A stretch of 47,743 nt of DNA. Origin: Anaerolineales bacterium. GTDB taxonomy: Bacteria; Chloroflexota; Anaerolineae; 4572-78; J111. The position numbers and the translations under genes were made by a program. Shown here one piece after another: positions 17,139 to 26,015 of the stretch. The notes under the pieces were generated by a model. It made no database searches and was not told where the DNA came from. It saw only the letters and a list, made by a program, of their open reading frames with translations. Position 1 is the first letter of the stretch. Each line of letters opens with the position of its first letter. The stretch covers positions 1 to 47,743 of the forward strand of contig JACKAT010000043.1 in NCBI GenBank assembly GCA_020634935.1, in the 5' to 3' direction.

Positions 17139-17681
17139 GTGGCAGATGAACCTTCACTGCTGGAGCGGATCAAACGACACGATCAACAAGCTCTGGCTGA
17201 AGTTCATGATCGTTACTTCAACCAGATCTATCACTATATCAACTACCGCCTGGGCGACTCTGACACCGCCGCTGACCTAGCGGGAGAAGTATTTTTAGCG
17301 TTGATCAATGCTCTAAAAAATGGAAAACCCCCTAAAACATCGCTAAGTGGTTGGCTTTACGCTGTGGCTCGAAATTTAACGGCAGATCATATTCGACAAA
17401 AAGTAATTACCGTGCCGCTAATTGAGGATTTAGAAGCTGAGACGCCATCGTTGACCGATCAAATCTACATTGCCCAATTGACGCCTACCCTCAAGCAGGC
17501 CATTTTGGAACTCACGGACGAGCAACAGCATGTCATCGCGCTGCGATTTGGGCAAGGGTTGAGTTTGACCGATACGGCTGAAATCATGGAGAAATCGGTG
17601 GGAGCGGTGAAAGCGCTGCAACATCGCGCCCTGGCCTCGCTGGCTCGCTTGATGCCGCTGGAGGTCCACCAAGATGGATAG
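17139..17681 (+). CDS. ECF-type RNA polymerase sigma factor
   Basis: A 180-aa sigma-70 family factor. Region 2 covers about residues 15-95 (RYFNQIYHYINYRLGD, AADLAGEVFLALINAL, SGWLYAVARNLTADHIRQ) and region 4 about 115-172 (LTDEQQHVIALRFGQGLSLTDTAEIM, then SVGAVKALQHRALASL, the helix-turn-helix). There is no region 1 or 3, as in ECF factors. The start is GTG at 17139 with AAAGGAGAT upstream. Its last codons overlap the start of the next gene by 8 nt, so the two are translated together. The partner is a membrane protein of the type often paired with such factors, probably its regulator. Target promoters are unknown; the Flp pilin gene downstream is a candidate only by position. Confidence 0.92.
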   Translation: MADEPSLLERIKRHDQQALAEVHDRYFNQIYHYINYRLGDSDTAADLAGEVFLALINALKNGKPPKTSLSGWLYAVARNLTADHIRQKVITVPLIEDLEAETPSLTDQIYIAQLTPTLKQAILELTDEQQHVIALRFGQGLSLTDTAEIMEKSVGAVKALQHRALASLARLMPLEVHQDG

Positions 17682-18414
17682 ATTCGAGTCGATCTTAGAC
17701 GAGAGTATCTCCGCCTTGCAAGCCGGTGTTCCCATCGAGGAGATTTTGGCCGAAGCACCTGACTATGCGCAAGAATTGCGCCCACTCCTGTACGCGGCCA
17801 TGGTCTTGGCCGACCCCAATCCGGTCTTAGTACCCGAGGAAAGAAAAGAAGCTCTTAGAACTCAATACCTGACCCAAGCGGCAGCCTTACCGCCGGTAAC
17901 TCCCACCTTTAGCGATAAAATGCAAGCTGTAGTTCATATTGTTCAAAGACGGTTGACCAGAGGGGCGCTGCTCAATGATCTGGTAACCGTCAGTCTGACA
18001 GTGGCGTTGACGTTAGTGATGACGGCTTTAATTGTTAGTTTCGCCGCCAGAGATAGTCTTCCCGGTGATCTGCTCTATAGTGCTAAACGCATTTCAGAAA
18101 ATATCCGCTTATCACTGACCTTTGACAACCAGCAGCAAGCAGCGTTAGAAAATGCGTTCAATCACGAGCGCATATCCGAGATCGAACAGTTAATTCAATT
18201 AGACAGAACGGCTATAGTTCAATTTAAGGGTGTATTAGATACTAAAGGTGAAAACCTGTGGGTCATCGAAGGGCTAACCGTTTTTCTGCCGGAAGATGGC
18301 CTGGTTATCCAAGGCGATCCGCAAGAGGGCGATATGGTGGATGTTATCGGCTTCCTTGAAACCAACAATGTCTTAATTGCCGATACGATTATAAGAGAAC
18401 CGAATAGCCCATAA
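17674..18414 (+). CDS. Membrane-anchored DUF5667-type protein, probable sigma regulator
   Basis: A 246-aa single-pass membrane protein. The N-terminal 95 residues are cytoplasmic and acidic-helical (SILDESISALQAGVPIEEIL), resembling the region seen in many ECF-linked proteins. A membrane span lies at about 107-128. Just after it comes SLPGDLLYSAKRISENIRL, the signature of DUF5667. The C-terminal 55 residues look like a small beta-barrel (FKGVLDTKGENLWVIEGL ... VIGFLETNNVLIADTI), like DUF5666/OB-type modules. The ATG overlaps the sigma gene stop by 8 nt. By position and topology it is the probable anti-sigma or signal transducer, but no classical zinc anti-sigma motif is present, so that role is inference. 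Confidence 0.82.
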   Translation: MDRFESILDESISALQAGVPIEEILAEAPDYAQELRPLLYAAMVLADPNPVLVPEERKEALRTQYLTQAAALPPVTPTFSDKMQAVVHIVQRRLTRGALLNDLVTVSLTVALTLVMTALIVSFAARDSLPGDLLYSAKRISENIRLSLTFDNQQQAALENAFNHERISEIEQLIQLDRTAIVQFKGVLDTKGENLWVIEGLTVFLPEDGLVIQGDPQEGDMVDVIGFLETNNVLIADTIIREPNSP

Positions 18415-18472
18415 GGGCTATATACACATCCTCATGATGGAATAAACTAAAGAGGGACAATTTATTTTTAAC

Positions 18473-18501
18473 AAGACATTATTATTTTTTTATGCTACAA
18501 T
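18473..18501 (+). promoter_or_regulatory. Predicted promoter of the Flp pilin gene
   Basis: A -35-like AAGACA (18473-18478) and an extended -10, TGCTACAAT, with hexamer TACAAT at 18496-18501, are 17 bp apart. Initiation about seven bases downstream would fall at 18508-18509, the first base of the hairpin that follows. The site is in the gap after the sigma/DUF5667 pair, so the pilin gene probably has its own sigma-A-type promoter. Confidence 0.55.
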
Positions 18502-18508
18502 GGGAGTA

Positions 18509-18550
18509 ACAGCCCGAGTCTGGCGGACTTATTGCCGACACTCGGGCTGT
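18509..18550 (+). promoter_or_regulatory. 5' leader hairpin of Flp pilin mRNA
   Basis: ACAGCCCGAGT (18509-18519) is perfectly complementary to ACTCGGGCTGT (18540-18550), with further GGC/GCC pairing inside. No T-run follows (the next bases are AAAATC), so it is not a normal terminator. If the promoter call is right, the hairpin sits at the very 5' end of the transcript, where such structures protect mRNA from decay. The ribosome binding site lies 13-20 bases further on. Confidence 0.6.
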
Positions 18551-18582
18551 AAAATCTATTAGAAAGGAGGCCAAAAATCTAG

Positions 18583-18765
18583 ATGTTATATTTACCTCAA
18601 GAAGAGGGACAAGGGTTAGTTGAATATGCACTCATTTTAGTTTTAATTGCTGTCGTTGTTATCGCTATTCTCCTCGTTCTTGGCCCGGTTGTTGGCAATG
18701 TTTTCAGCAACATCGTTTTTGTTATGTCCAACCCTCGTGGGGCCGGCGGCGTGTGGGGTAACTAA
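18583..18765 (+). CDS. Flp/type IVb pilin
   Basis: A 60-aa pilin. EEGQGLVEYALILVLIAVVVIAIL at residues 7-30 is the Flp signature: a short N-terminal leader, then E13 or the nearby Glu at mature position 5, a tyrosine and one long hydrophobic helix. The usual prepilin peptidase cleavage glycine is in the QGLVEYAL segment. AGAAAGGAGG lies upstream of the ATG. No Tad secretion gene (cpaF/tadA, tadB, tadC, cpaB) or prepilin peptidase is in the window, so the assembly machine must be encoded elsewhere. The preceding genes are an ECF sigma factor and its membrane partner. A strong terminator follows, so the pilin is probably a monocistronic, highly expressed gene. Confidence 0.9.
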   Translation: MLYLPQEEGQGLVEYALILVLIAVVVIAILLVLGPVVGNVFSNIVFVMSNPRGAGGVWGN

Positions 18766-18913
18766 ACCCTCTAGCCGCCTGTGGTGAGGTAAAATAAGAG
18801 CCAACCTAATAACTTGTAAAGCTAGTTTAATCCTCTTAAAATCTTTTTTATCTTTAACGGTATCATTAATACCTGATCTATTAAGAAAATATCTTCTACT
18901 CTAGCTCACCACT

Positions 18914-18951
18914 AAAAAGTCTTATGCTCAATTACTGGCATAAGACTTTTT
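18914..18951. terminator. Strong hairpin terminator
   Basis: AAAAAGTCTTATGC (18914-18927) is the exact complement of GCATAAGACTTTTT (18938-18951), with a 10-nt loop. The A-run and T-run flanks make it work in both directions. It ends the pilin transcript and lies before msrA. Confidence 0.9.
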
Positions 18952-19013
18952 ATTTGGTCAGGTTGGAAACAATTAATTAACTATTTTGTTATTAAAATTT
19001 AATAAATCCATTG

Positions 19014-19019
19014 TATACT
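19014..19019 (+). promoter_or_regulatory. Predicted -10 element of msrA
   Basis: TATACT at 19014-19019 lies 58 bases before the msrA ATG. A poor -35 (TTAAAA, 18992-18997) is 16 bp upstream in an AT-rich stretch. It is supported by the terminator just upstream, which means msrA needs its own promoter. Confidence 0.4.
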
Positions 19020-19076
19020 CAAGCTAATGAGCATTTTGTCTTATATTATAAAAACACAAACCTATCGAGGTGTTAT

Positions 19077-19631
19077 ATGTCTGACAAGTTAGAGAAAGCT
19101 ACGTTGGGTGGAGGCTGCTTTTGGTGTACCGAGGCCGTATTTCAAGATTTGAAGGGTGTACATAAAGTGGTATCTGGCTATGCCGGCGGTCGAGTTGACA
19201 ATCCAACGTACCATCAAGTTTGTACCGGCAGGACCGGCCACGCCGAAGTTATTCAAATTACATTTGATCCGGAAATTATTTCCTTTGAGGATTTACTGTA
19301 CGTATTCTGGCGAACCCATGATCCCACTACGCTAAATCAACAAGGAGCCGATGTGGGGACCCAGTATCGATCGGTGATCTTCTACCATACGGAGGAACAG
19401 AAAGCTATAGCCGAAAAATCAAAGGCTGAAACCGACGCCTCCAACTTGTGGTACAATCGCATCGTGACCGAGATTTCACCACTAACCAACTTTTATGCGG
19501 CTGAAGGTTATCACCAAAATTACTTTAATCAAAATGGGAACCAGCCTTATTGCCGGATGGTGATCGATCCGAAAGTTCGAAAATTCAGGAAAATGTTTCA
19601 GGGTAAGCTTAAGGACGCTATACCCGGCTAG
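19077..19631 (+). CDS. msrA: Peptide-methionine (S)-S-oxide reductase
   Basis: A 184-aa MsrA that repairs oxidised methionine in proteins. The active-site motif GCFWCTE is at 13-19 with catalytic C14, and the family segments YAGGRVDNPTYHQVC, HAEVIQ and FWRTHDPTT follow. The ATG at 19077 is chosen over the longer frame from 19011 because GAGGTG lies seven bases upstream and the MsrA fold begins immediately after it; the longer version would also start inside the predicted promoter. It is a single gene, convergent with murE (5 bp between stops). Confidence 0.94.
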   Translation: MSDKLEKATLGGGCFWCTEAVFQDLKGVHKVVSGYAGGRVDNPTYHQVCTGRTGHAEVIQITFDPEIISFEDLLYVFWRTHDPTTLNQQGADVGTQYRSVIFYHTEEQKAIAEKSKAETDASNLWYNRIVTEISPLTNFYAAEGYHQNYFNQNGNQPYCRMVIDPKVRKFRKMFQGKLKDAIPG

Positions 19632-19636
19632 ACGGC

Positions 19637-21205
19637 TTAGTCTTGATGAGCCGAAGGCAAGGTTAGCAACGGCGCGCCTCGCAAGGCCGCCCGCATTGCG
19701 TCGCGATCATCCCAAGGGTATTCGGTTTGACCAAAACACATGCTCTGTTCGTGGCCCTTGCCGAGAGCAATAACAATATCGTTTGGTTGGGCCAACTGAG
19801 AGGCAAAAAAGAGGGCTCGACCGCGATCAGGGACTCGGTGGAAGGTGTGACCTTCCACCGCTCCCTTAGCCATCATCGCTTGGGCGGTTTCGTCGATAAT
19901 GGCGTCCAGGTGTTCCGTACGCGGGTCTTCAGCCGTAATGACAGTAATGTCGGCTAATTCGGCGGCAATCTCCCCCATCAGCACCCGTTTTTCCACATCA
20001 CGTAAACCGGCACAGCCAAAAACAGCGATCACCCGTCCGGGGGTGATCCGGCGCACGGCCGATAACGCTCGTCTGAGCGAGTTGGGTGTGTGAGCAAAAT
20101 CGACAATAGCGGTGAACGGTTGACCCTCGTTGATCCGTTCCATTCGACCGGGAACACCCGATAAAGCGGCAATCCCCTGCCGGGCTGCCTCAACAGAGAC
20201 CCCTAACACCTCAATAGCTGCCGCAGTCGCGGCTAAACAGTTGCTAAGGTTATAATCGCCGATCAGCTGGGTCTCAACGTCAAAGGTGTAGTCTGGGCCG
20301 CAAATGGTAAAGGTGGTTTTATCCGGTTCGGCAGCTATATTACGAACGGTCAGCAAGGCATCAGGATGATTAGCGGCGCTGTAGCCCAGCCAAGCCACGC
20401 CAAGAGGAACCAATCGATCTTTGAGATAGTCGTAAGACCAGTCATCGCAGTTGAGAATGGCCGTTTTAGGAATAGCTTTAGGGGCCGCCGTAGCCAGCGA
20501 CTCAAACAGCGCGGCCTTGGCCGCCCGATAACCGGCCAGTGAACCATGAATATCGAGATGCTCGTGGGTGATGTTGGTCACAACGGCCACATCAAATTCA
20601 CAAGCCGTGACACGATGCTGAGCCAGGCCGTGCGAGGTGGTTTCCAGCAGACAGACTTCTGTTCCGGCCTCGACCATTTGAGCCAGGTAGCGCTGTACAT
20701 CCGGCGCGTCGGGAGTGGTAGTATGCAGTCCGGTTTCCAAAATTGTGTCGCCGATGACGGCATTGACGGTATTGATCATGCTGACTTTTTTACCGGCGGC
20801 GCGGAGGATATGGTACAAAAAATTAATCGTCGTGGTCTTACCATCGGTACCGGTAATACCGATCGTGGCAATATGTCGCGCCGGGAAATCGTACCAGGCG
20901 GCAGCCAGATAGGCCAGCGCCTCACGCCCATTGGGAACGACCACCACCGGAATTGAAACAGACACAGGGACGAATTGGGTATCCTCACAAACAATAGCCG
21001 CTGCCTCTTTAGACACAACCTCAGGAATAAAGCGATGGCCGTCGATAGTGACCCCTTGATAAGCCACAAACAGCGTCCCGGCGGCAACCTGACGAGAGTC
21101 AGCGGTTAGATGGGTGATATCGACCTGAGGGACAACTCCACTTTCAGGATGGAACAGTTGAAAATGGGGTAAAGCAGTTAACAATTGGGTAAGTTTAATA
21201 GGCAT
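19637..21205 (-). CDS. murE: UDP-MurNAc-tripeptide synthetase
   Basis: A 522-aa Mur ligase that adds the third stem-peptide residue in peptidoglycan synthesis. The ATP site is GTDGKTTT at 119-126, K230 in YRAAKAALF is at the usual carbamoylated-lysine position, and LGKGHEQS near the C-terminus is the conserved substrate-side motif. The specificity motif, DNPR in diaminopimelate-adding enzymes, reads EDPR at 426-429. The added residue (diaminopimelate, ornithine or lysine) therefore cannot be read with certainty. The gene overlaps the sensor kinase gene by 11 nt and follows it, so it is probably in one transcript with the two-component system and not in a division/cell-wall cluster. Confidence 0.92.
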   Translation of the reverse strand: MPIKLTQLLTALPHFQLFHPESGVVPQVDITHLTADSRQVAAGTLFVAYQGVTIDGHRFIPEVVSKEAAAIVCEDTQFVPVSVSIPVVVVPNGREALAYLAAAWYDFPARHIATIGITGTDGKTTTINFLYHILRAAGKKVSMINTVNAVIGDTILETGLHTTTPDAPDVQRYLAQMVEAGTEVCLLETTSHGLAQHRVTACEFDVAVVTNITHEHLDIHGSLAGYRAAKAALFESLATAAPKAIPKTAILNCDDWSYDYLKDRLVPLGVAWLGYSAANHPDALLTVRNIAAEPDKTTFTICGPDYTFDVETQLIGDYNLSNCLAATAAAIEVLGVSVEAARQGIAALSGVPGRMERINEGQPFTAIVDFAHTPNSLRRALSAVRRITPGRVIAVFGCAGLRDVEKRVLMGEIAAELADITVITAEDPRTEHLDAIIDETAQAMMAKGAVEGHTFHRVPDRGRALFFASQLAQPNDIVIALGKGHEQSMCFGQTEYPWDDRDAMRAALRGAPLLTLPSAHQD

Positions 21206-22631
21206 CTTCAGTAGCTAGCACTTCAACCGGTTTGGTGTTAGGTTTTTCCAAAATATTGGGTAACCATAAGGTAAAGGTGGAGCCTTTACCCAACTCACTG
21301 ACCACCGTAATTTGCCCACTGTGGGCTTTAGCAATCCACTGGGCAATGGATAATCCCAAACCGCTGCCCGATTGATTTTCAGAGTTTTGGGCTTGATAGA
21401 AGCGTTCAAAAATGTGAGGGAGGGCTGTCGGCGCAATGCCACGACCGGTATCCGTGACGGTAACCCGCACCCAATCTTTATCGCGATAAAGAGAGAGCGT
21501 GATCGAGCCGTCATAGGGGGTGTGTTTGATAGCATTGGTCATCAAGTTAATCAAAAGTTGTTTCAGCCGGTCGGGGTCGCCCCGCACAATGGCCTGGTCC
21601 TCGTGACCCAGATGCATAGGAATCCCGTTGGCTATAACCCGGGCTTGCCGGTAGACCTCCAGAATAACCGTATCTAATTCGACCGGCTCCAGCCGCAAAC
21701 TCAAGCCGGCATCAGCTTGCGACAGCAGCAGCAGGTCGGCCACAATACGCGACATGCGGTCGAGTTCACCGTCGATAATGCCCAAGGCCTCGCTTAATTC
21801 AGCCGGATCATTGGCGGCGCCCCGTCTAAGTAAATCGACATTGCCGCGAATGGCGGTTAAAGGGGTACGCAGTTCGTGAGAAACATCGGCGCTTAAGCGA
21901 ATCTGAGCTTGAAAGAATTTATCAAGCCGCTCCAACATGCTGTTAATCGTCCGGGTCAACCGGCTTATTTCGTCATTCGTTTTGGGAATGGGCAGGCGTT
22001 GTTTCAAATCTTGCGCACCCACAATTCGAGCCGCGGTTTGGGTAACCTTATCGATGGGGCGCAACGCCGTCCAGGCTAAAAATGCCCCCACGAGGGCCGC
22101 AATGACCAGCGTAATAACAATCCCACTAATCAGGAATAAAAGCATCATCTGAAGGGTCGTCTCAATAGTTTTCATCGACTGGCCCACTTGAACCGCGCCG
22201 ACAACTTGTGAAGGCGGGCCGGCAATAATCGGCGCACTGTAGACTCGGATGGGCGTATTATCGATCATCACCGTTTTATAGACCGCCTGACCGTTATGAT
22301 TGGTGGCATTAATCTCACTGTTGTCAGGAAAACGTCGCTTCTCGACATTCTCGGTCGCGGATACGATCTTGCCTTTCGTATTGATGACCTGAATAAAAAT
22401 AGCGGGAGAGGAGAAAACATTAAGGTCCGGCAGTACCACCTTGCCGGTTTCCAAAAAACGAGACTCATTAGTAATTTGATTACCGACTTGTTGGGCGCGA
22501 TCCTTTAAATTGCGATCTACTTGATCACGCAGGGTATATGACAGCACGGCATACAGCAGCGTTCCAAAAGCGATTAGGATCGCACCAAGAAGAAATGTAT
22601 ACCATAGAGTTAAACGAATACGTATGGGCAT
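21195..22631 (-). CDS. Sensor histidine kinase
   Basis: A 478-aa membrane kinase. Span 1 is at about 10-32, an extracytoplasmic sensor region at 33-160, and span 2 at about 162-187. HAMP follows (about 188-240), then HisKA with phospho-acceptor H252 in SHELRTPLTA, and HATPase_c with NAIKHT, DTGRGIAP and GSGLGLSIA. Sensor region residues 66-150 have a PAS/Cache-like pattern, ligand unknown. It lies 34 bp after the response regulator gene and overlaps murE by 11 nt, suggesting an operon and perhaps an envelope-stress input. Confidence 0.93.
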   Translation of the reverse strand: MPIRIRLTLWYTFLLGAILIAFGTLLYAVLSYTLRDQVDRNLKDRAQQVGNQITNESRFLETGKVVLPDLNVFSSPAIFIQVINTKGKIVSATENVEKRRFPDNSEINATNHNGQAVYKTVMIDNTPIRVYSAPIIAGPPSQVVGAVQVGQSMKTIETTLQMMLLFLISGIVITLVIAALVGAFLAWTALRPIDKVTQTAARIVGAQDLKQRLPIPKTNDEISRLTRTINSMLERLDKFFQAQIRLSADVSHELRTPLTAIRGNVDLLRRGAANDPAELSEALGIIDGELDRMSRIVADLLLLSQADAGLSLRLEPVELDTVILEVYRQARVIANGIPMHLGHEDQAIVRGDPDRLKQLLINLMTNAIKHTPYDGSITLSLYRDKDWVRVTVTDTGRGIAPTALPHIFERFYQAQNSENQSGSGLGLSIAQWIAKAHSGQITVVSELGKGSTFTLWLPNILEKPNTKPVEVLATEDAY

Positions 22632-22665
22632 AAGTCGGCCGAAAGTTTATCTAAAAGTTACGCCG

Positions 22666-23346
22666 TTAATTTTCGCGTAAGGCATAGCCTACGCCGCGAA
22701 CCGTATGCAGCAGGCGAGACTCATTATTTTCCTCAAGTTTAGAGCGCAAATAGCGCACATATACTTCAATAATATTCGACTCACCGCCGAAATCATACCC
22801 CCAAATGCGATCGTAAATTTGGTCGCGAGTCAAAACCTGGTTGGGGTGGCGCATAAACAGTTCCAACAGGTCGTACTCTTTCGCGGTCAATTCAATATTG
22901 CGATCACCCCGCTTGGCCATGCGAGTGGTTGGATCGAGCGTTAAATCGGCAAAGTGCAGCGGCGCATCCGATTCAATAGGCGCTCGCCGCCGGCCTAAAG
23001 CTCGAACCCGAGCCAGCAGTTCTTCGAACGCAAACGGTTTGACCAGATAATCGTCAGCCCCGGCTTCCAGACCGGCCACCCGATCAGGCACGGCATCTTT
23101 GGCGGTCAACATCAAAACAGGAGTCTGTAATTCGCCCTCTCGGATTTGCCGGCAGACGGTCAGACCGTCGATACCGGGCAGCATAATGTCAAGAATAATT
23201 ACATCAGGCAGCTCGCCGAAAGCCATATCCAGCCCGGTTTCCCCGTCGGCTGCAACAATAACGTTATAGCCTTCGTGCCGTAAACCTCGCTTGATAAAGT
23301 TAGCAATTTGAGGTTCATCTTCAACAACTAATATTTTATTGTTCAT
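22666..23346 (-). CDS. OmpR-family response regulator
   Basis: A 226-aa DNA-binding response regulator. The receiver domain has phospho-acceptor D53 in ILDIMLPG, acidic E9-D10 in VVEDEP and the conserved K at MLTAKDAVPD. The C-terminal winged helix is OmpR/PhoB type (LTAKEYDLLELFMRHPNQVLTRDQIYDRIWG). The ATG at 23346 begins MNNKILVVEDEP, as the family usually does; it is preceded by AAGGAGAGAG at somewhat long spacing. Frames longer by 17 residues have no support. It is the first gene of the regulator-kinase-murE unit. Confidence 0.94.
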   Translation of the reverse strand: MNNKILVVEDEPQIANFIKRGLRHEGYNVIVAADGETGLDMAFGELPDVIILDIMLPGIDGLTVCRQIREGELQTPVLMLTAKDAVPDRVAGLEAGADDYLVKPFAFEELLARVRALGRRRAPIESDAPLHFADLTLDPTTRMAKRGDRNIELTAKEYDLLELFMRHPNQVLTRDQIYDRIWGYDFGGESNIIEVYVRYLRSKLEENNESRLLHTVRGVGYALREN

Positions 23347-23529
23347 GGGCAGGTGCTCTCTCCTTAGCCTGGTCGGCAAAGCCATTATAGCAGCCAAGTA
23401 TTAGACCAAAATAAAAATTTGTGCATTGCAGCATTAGCACTTAATCGATGTCATTGCCGCATTATATTCCCCTCGTTGTTCTGTATTTGAGCCAAGCGCC
23501 AGTCACCTGAATAGATAAACTTGCGATGA

Positions 23530-24741
23530 TTAATCCGGTTGAACCAACTCCAAACGGCCCATAGCCACTGAGAAGAGACGGGCTCGCTGCCGGAAATCCA
23601 GGCTGAAGTCTTCCCAATCGGTAGTCGTCAGCAGGGCTTGCCCGGCCTGATCAACGATGTTGATGACCTGTTCCCGACGTTTAGCATCCAGTTCGCTCAT
23701 CACGTCATCCAGCAGCAGCACCGGCGTTTCACCGGTGAACTGTTTCATAAGAATCACCTCGGCTAGTTTCGTGCTGAGGGCGGCGGTACGCTGCTGGCCG
23801 CGCGAGCCGTACATGGTCATGTCGATGCCATCGACCAAAAAATGGAAATCGTCCCGATGCGGACCGACCAGGGTTACCCCCCGGCTGATCTCTTCCGATC
23901 GGGCGTTGATCAAATAGCTCCGGAAGGTTTCGCGGACTTCTTGCAGCGGCGGCGCGGCCGTGCTGTACGGCACCAGTTCTTCCATTATAAGGGGTAGTTG
24001 GTAGTTAGGCTGAGGTCGTCGGTACAGGTCGAAGCTGGGGGCGTAGTGTAAACGCAGCCCTTCGCGCCCGCCGCTTAATTCGCGATGGCGCTGGCGGGCT
24101 ACAGCATCGAGATCCAAAATAGTGTTGTGGCGATTAACCATCAGGGCGGCGCCATCACGAGCCAACTGTTCATCCCAGTAGAAAAGTTGGTCGGGATTGC
24201 CGTTGCGTTTGAACAGCTCTTTAAGGAGAGCATTGCGTTGGGTCAAGACCTTATTATAGCGACTCAAGGCCGCGCAGTAATCAGGGTTGATCTGGCACAA
24301 GGTGCTGTCGAGGTAGCGCCGGCGGATACCGGGTGAACCGGTCACTAACTCGATGTCTTCAGGCAAAAACATGACGGTGTTGAGTTTGCCGATGATATCC
24401 ATAGCCCGTTTCTTGGCGCCGTTGAAGCGGATATCCTTGCGGAAGTTATTCCCCTCACGCACCACCGTAATGGCAATTTTGAAGGTATCGGATCGGGTTT
24501 TGACAGTGGCTTCAACGCGAGCGAACGGCAGCGTTTCCTGCCTGAGGATAATCCAATTGATCAACTGCTGATCGGTTCGCGTATGAACACTGCGGGTCGT
24601 GGATAGGAAATAGATGGCCTCCAGCAAATTGGTTTTGCCGTTGGCATTGTCACCGCGCAGCAAGACAGGACCGGATGGCAAATCGAGGGTCAGGCGGCTA
24701 TAGTTTCGGTAGTTGGTTAGGGATAATTGGCTGATGTACAC
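23530..24741 (-). CDS. recF: DNA repair protein RecF
   Basis: A 403-aa SMC-like ATPase that helps load RecA at gaps. The Walker A is GDNANGKTN at 30-38; the C-terminal half has the ABC signature-like region YGSRGQQRTAALS and Walker B VLLLDDVMSELD. The length is typical. It is not next to dnaA, dnaN or gyrB, unlike in many bacteria. A 183-bp gap separates it from the response regulator start. Confidence 0.93.
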   Translation of the reverse strand: MYISQLSLTNYRNYSRLTLDLPSGPVLLRGDNANGKTNLLEAIYFLSTTRSVHTRTDQQLINWIILRQETLPFARVEATVKTRSDTFKIAITVVREGNNFRKDIRFNGAKKRAMDIIGKLNTVMFLPEDIELVTGSPGIRRRYLDSTLCQINPDYCAALSRYNKVLTQRNALLKELFKRNGNPDQLFYWDEQLARDGAALMVNRHNTILDLDAVARQRHRELSGGREGLRLHYAPSFDLYRRPQPNYQLPLIMEELVPYSTAAPPLQEVRETFRSYLINARSEEISRGVTLVGPHRDDFHFLVDGIDMTMYGSRGQQRTAALSTKLAEVILMKQFTGETPVLLLDDVMSELDAKRREQVINIVDQAGQALLTTTDWEDFSLDFRQRARLFSVAMGRLELVQPD

Positions 24742-24810
24742 AGTGGAGGGATTATAGCATGACCCCGCCCATTTTGCAGAACTAATGGGAATGAGGAACG
24801 TCTTTAATTT

Positions 24811-25830
24811 TTATGCCTCGGTTTGGGGGACGCTCAGCCGATTGATCTGGTAGAGCGTTTGTAAGCGCTGCTCGGCGTGGTGACGCGTTTTTTGGAGCCC
24901 GTGCAGACCACCAAAGCCCTCGATGATGAATGAGGCCGAGACTGTGCCGTAAAGCGCCGCTTGCAGGGGATCGTGCGTCTCGCAGTAACCGATGGAGAAG
25001 CCCCCGCAGAAGGAGTCGCCTGCGCCGGTCAAGTCATCAACATCGGCTGGGTAGGGGAGGACCTGATGAAAACAATCCCGCAGGCGATCATAGATGGCAA
25101 CCCCGTGATCCCCTTGCTTAACCGCTACAATTTTCGGTCCCCGCGCCGCAATTTCTCGGCAGAAGCGTTCGGCGGTGTGGTTGGGCATCATGCTATCAGC
25201 CTCGACTTCACTGGGCATAAACGCATCAACCCGGCTGAGAATCTTAAGCAGGCCGGGGTCATCAAACGTATCGACCGGATAGGGTAAAATATCCATCGAT
25301 ACAAAAATGTGGGGTTTATCTCTCAGGAAATCGATCCAGGCAAACATCGTTTCCATGCGCATAGGGGATAAATGGATCGAGTCGATCTGCCGTAAATCGA
25401 GGGATAGTTCATGGGGCAGAGGGGAGCTACGCAAATGCACTAGGCGAGCCGCTTCACTGAAGCGGGCGGCCTCTTCCGCACTAAGGGGGCGGCTGCTGTA
25501 GGGACTGGGGGTTAACAAAACGACTTCGGTATTGCGGGAGAAGTAACGCCGGTAGCCACTAACTTCATAAATCGTCCAGGCACGCAGGGTTTCCTCGTCT
25601 TTTTGGACCAGGCTGGTAATATTAATATCGCTTTGGGCCAAAGTAGCCGTATATTCAGCCGGCCAATCATAGCCAACCACAGCCACAATACCAACCTGGT
25701 TTGACCAGATATTGGCTCCAACAGCAGCATATAAGGCATTACCACCGGGGTCGGCCATGCTGGTTCGACCGTCGGCATACACGGTGTCATTCAGCGCCAG
25801 CGACCCTACGCACAGATGTTTGGTACTCAA
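24811..25830 (-). CDS. PfkB-family carbohydrate kinase
   Basis: A 339-aa ribokinase-family kinase that phosphorylates a sugar or nucleoside with ATP. The N-terminal glycine motif is DPGGNALYAAVGAN and the C-terminal one is DLTGAGDSFCGGFSIGY, with the catalytic aspartate in GAGD. The start is set at TTG 25830 because GGGGAGGAAATA lies just before it and KHLCVGSL, the normal first strand, follows at once. A longer frame from 25929 (TTG) would add 33 residues without a good binding site. The substrate cannot be told from the sequence; ribose, adenosine and inositol-type kinases share these motifs. Confidence 0.82.
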   Translation of the reverse strand: MSTKHLCVGSLALNDTVYADGRTSMADPGGNALYAAVGANIWSNQVGIVAVVGYDWPAEYTATLAQSDINITSLVQKDEETLRAWTIYEVSGYRRYFSRNTEVVLLTPSPYSSRPLSAEEAARFSEAARLVHLRSSPLPHELSLDLRQIDSIHLSPMRMETMFAWIDFLRDKPHIFVSMDILPYPVDTFDDPGLLKILSRVDAFMPSEVEADSMMPNHTAERFCREIAARGPKIVAVKQGDHGVAIYDRLRDCFHQVLPYPADVDDLTGAGDSFCGGFSIGYCETHDPLQAALYGTVSASFIIEGFGGLHGLQKTRHHAEQRLQTLYQINRLSVPQTEA

Positions 25831-26015
25831 TATTTCCTCCCCAAATAGCGTTGCCAGAATATCATGAGTCTTGGCTGCTGTCAATGAGACTATTGGTGTA
25901 TTTGACCGCAGTTTTTGCAGTTCAAACAATTTTCTTACAATTGATGCTACTTTAACCTCAATAGATTACAATAGGATTGCACCAAAAAGTTAAGTGCTAA
26001 ATAAAGGATAACGGT

